Assembly: GCA_964370395.1 (NCBI GenBank)
Contig: CAYJIZ010000002.1
Location: 1-64,000 of the forward strand
Reading direction: 5' to 3'
Length of the DNA stretch: 64,000 bases
Source: JBGUVL01 sp964370395
Lineage (GTDB): Bacteria; Bacillota_I; Bacilli_A; Erysipelotrichales; Erysipelotrichaceae
Shown: positions 61,412 to 64,000 of the stretch, piece by piece
How positions within the stretch are numbered: position 1 is the stretch's first letter
Layout: each line of letters starts with the position of its first letter
The notes under the pieces: generated by a model
What the model was told of the DNA's origin: nothing
Database searches by the model: none
Seen by the model: the letters and a program-made list of their open reading frames with translations, nothing else
Position numbers and translations under genes: made by a program

Positions 61412-64000
61412 ATGGCGAAAGATATATTACTAATAGATGGAAACTCGATGTTGTTTCGTGCATACCACGCAACAGCGTACCGAGGTAATTTTATGACAAC
61501 GAGCAATGGGATTCCTACCAATGCCGTTTTTGGTTTTGCAAACATGATTAACAAGGCGATTGCTACGCTTGACCCTGAGCATGTTTTGGTCGCTTGGGAT
61601 GCAGGAAAACCAACGTTTCGTCATGAACAATATGAAGATTATAAAGGCACAAGAAAAGCGATAGACGAAGAATTGAAAGTGCAATTTCCTATGGCTCGAG
61701 AATTTCTTGATGCGTATCATATTTATCGTTATGAACAAGAAGGGGTAGAAGCAGATGACATTATTGGAAGCTTAGCAAAACAATACCCTGATCATAAAGT
61801 ACATATCTTATCGAGTGATAAGGATTTACTGCAGTTGATTGATGCGACAACAGATGTGTTGTTAATGAAAAAAGGGATCACAGATATGCAACTTGTGGAT
61901 ACCCAAGAACTGTATGACATGATGCAATTAACACCGAAACAAGTTATTGATTTCAAAGGGCTAAGTGGTGATAGCGCAGATAATATCCCTGGTGTAAAAG
62001 GGGTAGGAGAAAAAACAGCAATCAAACTTTTAAATGATTACCAAAGTGTTGAAGGCGTTTATGAACATATTGATGAAATCAAAGGGAAGTTAAAAGAAAA
62101 GTTAGAAAATGACAAAGACAAGGCGTTTATGTCAAAAGAATTAGCGACAATTAAAATCGATTGTGAGTTTGCTTTTGGTTTGGATGATTTTTTGTTTGCT
62201 CCAGACTACGAGACATTGAATGCGTTTTATAATAAATATGAAATGCATTCGCTTGCTAAACGAAATGTGGTAAAAAGGGAAGAACAGAAATGTCTTCCTG
62301 TAGAAAAAATTACAAAATTAAGCGAAGACATGATACAAGAAGATATGGTTGTAGTATTGGATTTTGATAACGAAACGTATTACGACACAACATTATATGG
62401 AATCATGTTGCGTAATGATGCACATATTTATTACATGGACAAAGAAGATATGTTAATGGATAGCGGTATTCAAAAGTATCTGCAAAGTGATTTGCGTAAA
62501 ATCGTCTACGATGCGAAGCAAATGTATCATTTGTTAAATCGTTATGGTTTTTCGTTTGCTCCTTTTCATTTGGATTTAATGATTGGTGGTTTCAGTGTCG
62601 ACAATAGTGTGATCTCTTATGAAAAACTAATTAATAAATACCACTTTTATGAGGAAACAAAAAAAGCGGATATGTATGGAAAAGCCGGAAAGCCTAAAAT
62701 GGCCGATGAAGAAGAACGCTTTTTGTATTTGTCGCAACAGATAGAAGTGTTGTATGCGATCAAAGATAAAGTAAAAGAAGAAATTGAAGAAAAAGATTTA
62801 ACTTATGTTGTGTACGATATTGAAATGCCTTTGGCTCATATTTTATATGAAATGGAAAGAGAAGGTGTTACAACTGATATAAATGTGTTAAATGAAATTG
62901 CGGAAACGACGTTAGCGATTATTCAAGATTTAGAGAAACAAATATTTGAAGTGACAGGTCGTGAGTTTAATGTGAACTCGCCAAAGCAACTTGCAGAGGT
63001 TTTGTTTGATGAATTAGGATTAAAAGCAAACAAAAAACGTAGTACCGCTGTTGATGTGTTGGAAAAACTGATTGATACGCATTCTGTGATTCCTATGTTG
63101 ATTCAACAAAGAAAGTACCAAAAAATATATTCAACGTATGCGGAAGGTTTGAAAAAATTCGTTCGTAAAGATGGTAAGATTCATACGATTTTTAATCAAT
63201 GTTTGGCACAGACAGGACGTTTGTCGAGCAGTGAACCAAACTTACAAAATATCAGTGTTAGAGATGAAGAGGCAAAACAAATTCGTCGTGCTTTTGTAGC
63301 AAGTGAAGGATGTATCTTATACACAGTGGATTACTCGCAAATTGAATTGCGTATGTTGGCACATATGGCAAATGAAGAAAAGATGATTGAAGCCTTCCTA
63401 CAACATATGGACATCCATACGAAGACAGCGATGGAAATCTATGGCGTAAGTGCTGATGAAATCACGTCATCAATGCGTCGTGAAGCGAAGGTTGTTAATT
63501 TTGGTATCGTTTATGGACAAACAGAATTTGGACTAAGCCAAGAATTGTCGATTTCAAGAAATGATGCAAAAGAATTTATGGATAAGTACTTTGCAAGTTA
63601 TCCACAAATTAAAGTGTTTATGGAAGAAACGATTGAGAAATGTAAAGAAAACGGGTATGTGTCAACTATTTTCAACCGTCGTAGAAACATACCAGAAATT
63701 AATGATGCTAATTATATGACGCGCGAATTTGGAAAACGTGCTGCGATGAATGCACCAATTCAAGGTAGTGCAGCTGACTTAATTAAATTAGCGATGATTA
63801 AAGTAAATGAATTGTTGAAAGAAAACAATTTGCGTTCGAAAATGATTTTACAAGTACACGATGAATTGGTTTTTGATGTACGTTTAGAAGAAAAAGAAAT
63901 AGTCGAACGATTGGTGAAAGAAGGAATGGAACACGTTTGTGAATTAAAAGTTCCTTTAGTAGCAGACGGAAGTTTTGGGAAAAACTATTACGAGGTGAAA
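61412..64000 (+). CDS. polA: DNA polymerase I (stop codon just outside the window)
   Basis: The 863 codons visible run to the last base of the window. The reading ends FGKNYYEVK, close to the usual end of Firmicute PolI (YDAK), so only the stop is probably missing. The 5' nuclease domain is clear (LLIDGNSMLFRAYHATAYRG, EGVEADDIIGSLA, GVKGVGEKTAIKLL). The middle 3'-5' exonuclease domain lacks a clear D-x-E motif, as in Bacillus PolI, so proofreading is unlikely. The polymerase domain has RLSSSEPNLQNI, YTVDYSQIELRMLAH, EAKVVNFGIVYGQ and LQVHDELVFDV. It repairs DNA and removes RNA primers. GGAGG site before ATG. Confidence 0.96.
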   Translation, partial: MAKDILLIDGNSMLFRAYHATAYRGNFMTTSNGIPTNAVFGFANMINKAIATLDPEHVLVAWDAGKPTFRHEQYEDYKGTRKAIDEELKVQFPMAREFLDAYHIYRYEQEGVEADDIIGSLAKQYPDHKVHILSSDKDLLQLIDATTDVLLMKKGITDMQLVDTQELYDMMQLTPKQVIDFKGLSGDSADNIPGVKGVGEKTAIKLLNDYQSVEGVYEHIDEIKGKLKEKLENDKDKAFMSKELATIKIDCEFAFGLDDFLFAPDYETLNAFYNKYEMHSLAKRNVVKREEQKCLPVEKITKLSEDMIQEDMVVVLDFDNETYYDTTLYGIMLRNDAHIYYMDKEDMLMDSGIQKYLQSDLRKIVYDAKQMYHLLNRYGFSFAPFHLDLMIGGFSVDNSVISYEKLINKYHFYEETKKADMYGKAGKPKMADEEERFLYLSQQIEVLYAIKDKVKEEIEEKDLTYVVYDIEMPLAHILYEMEREGVTTDINVLNEIAETTLAIIQDLEKQIFEVTGREFNVNSPKQLAEVLFDELGLKANKKRSTAVDVLEKLIDTHSVIPMLIQQRKYQKIYSTYAEGLKKFVRKDGKIHTIFNQCLAQTGRLSSSEPNLQNISVRDEEAKQIRRAFVASEGCILYTVDYSQIELRMLAHMANEEKMIEAFLQHMDIHTKTAMEIYGVSADEITSSMRREAKVVNFGIVYGQTEFGLSQELSISRNDAKEFMDKYFASYPQIKVFMEETIEKCKENGYVSTIFNRRRNIPEINDANYMTREFGKRAAMNAPIQGSAADLIKLAMIKVNELLKENNLRSKMILQVHDELVFDVRLEEKEIVERLVKEGMEHVCELKVPLVADGSFGKNYYEVK

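Noticed and set aside
1..64000. CRISPR arrays, insertion sequences, prophage or integrase genes
   Set aside because: I saw no spaced direct-repeat array, transposase motif or phage gene; gene order and base use look uniform.
61412..64000. Missing proofreading motif in polA as a novelty
   Set aside because: Inactive 3'-5' exonuclease domains are standard in Bacillus-type PolI.

Overview
The window is a 64 kb stretch of ordinary low-GC Gram-positive chromosome. Gene content points to a fermentative Firmicute of the Erysipelotrichia type, and the genus cannot be fixed from the sequence alone. The clues are a SUF system with SufU and a short SufD, a short (about 580-residue) DXS-like enzyme, ParE/ParC, T-box leaders, type III glutamine synthetase, Asp23 plus a FakA-like kinase, a class B sortase, DivIVA/SepF, and AGGAGG ribosome sites. 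I see no insertion sequence, phage gene, CRISPR array, rRNA or integrase. Coding density is high, and most transcription units end in clear hairpin terminators, many of which overlap the stop codon.

Layout. 0-3.4 kb (minus strand): Gfo/Idh/MocA oxidoreductase, HIT hydrolase and two PrsA-like foldases. 3.5-8.8 kb: sufC-sufD-sufS-sufU-sufB operon ending in a 5-formyl-THF cyclo-ligase. 8.8-11.4 kb: dxs-type gene (minus) behind a perfect 10-bp inverted repeat, then a decayed membrane-protein gene. 11.4-16.6 kb: parE-parC and an acidic membrane protein. 16.7-24.1 kb: NlpC/P60 wall hydrolase, TrmH-type methyltransferase, TSCPD protein, heterodimeric ABC exporter, lipase and tRNA-His. 24.2-28.4 kb: nucleotidyltransferase, then an NAD-salvage operon (nicotinamidase, nicotinate phosphoribosyltransferase, membrane protein) and an esterase. 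28.7-31.7 kb: T-box leader (probably Met) and metN-metI-metQ. 31.7-36.3 kb: unknown membrane protein coupled to a sirtuin, glnN with a hairpin leader, and sortase B, with a Rex-like box between glnN and the sortase gene.

36.4-51.7 kb carries pieces of the division/wall cluster (murG-murB-divIB, then sepF-ylmH-divIVA). Between them lie asp23-fakA, two tiny rubredoxin-like genes around a GNAT, the divergent aspartate-family operons hom-lysC-asd and thrC-thrB-thrR, and a CorA transporter. No ftsA or ftsZ is found there. 51.7-54.7 kb: T-box (Ile) and ileS. 54.8-57.7 kb: MFS exporter with a large ArsR-type regulator, then a GNAT. 57.7-59.3 kb: ABC-F ATPase. 59.3-61.3 kb: a divergent pair of apparent pseudoenzymes (metallophosphoesterase-like and VanY-like proteins that have lost metal ligands). 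61.4-64 kb: polA, complete except for the stop codon at the window edge.

I found no complete, clearly new multi-gene system. The best leads are the pseudoenzyme pair, the glnN leader hairpin with a Rex-like site, the operator-like repeats at dxs, the TSCPD gene and the MFS gene, the short rubredoxins, and the division cluster without ftsAZ.
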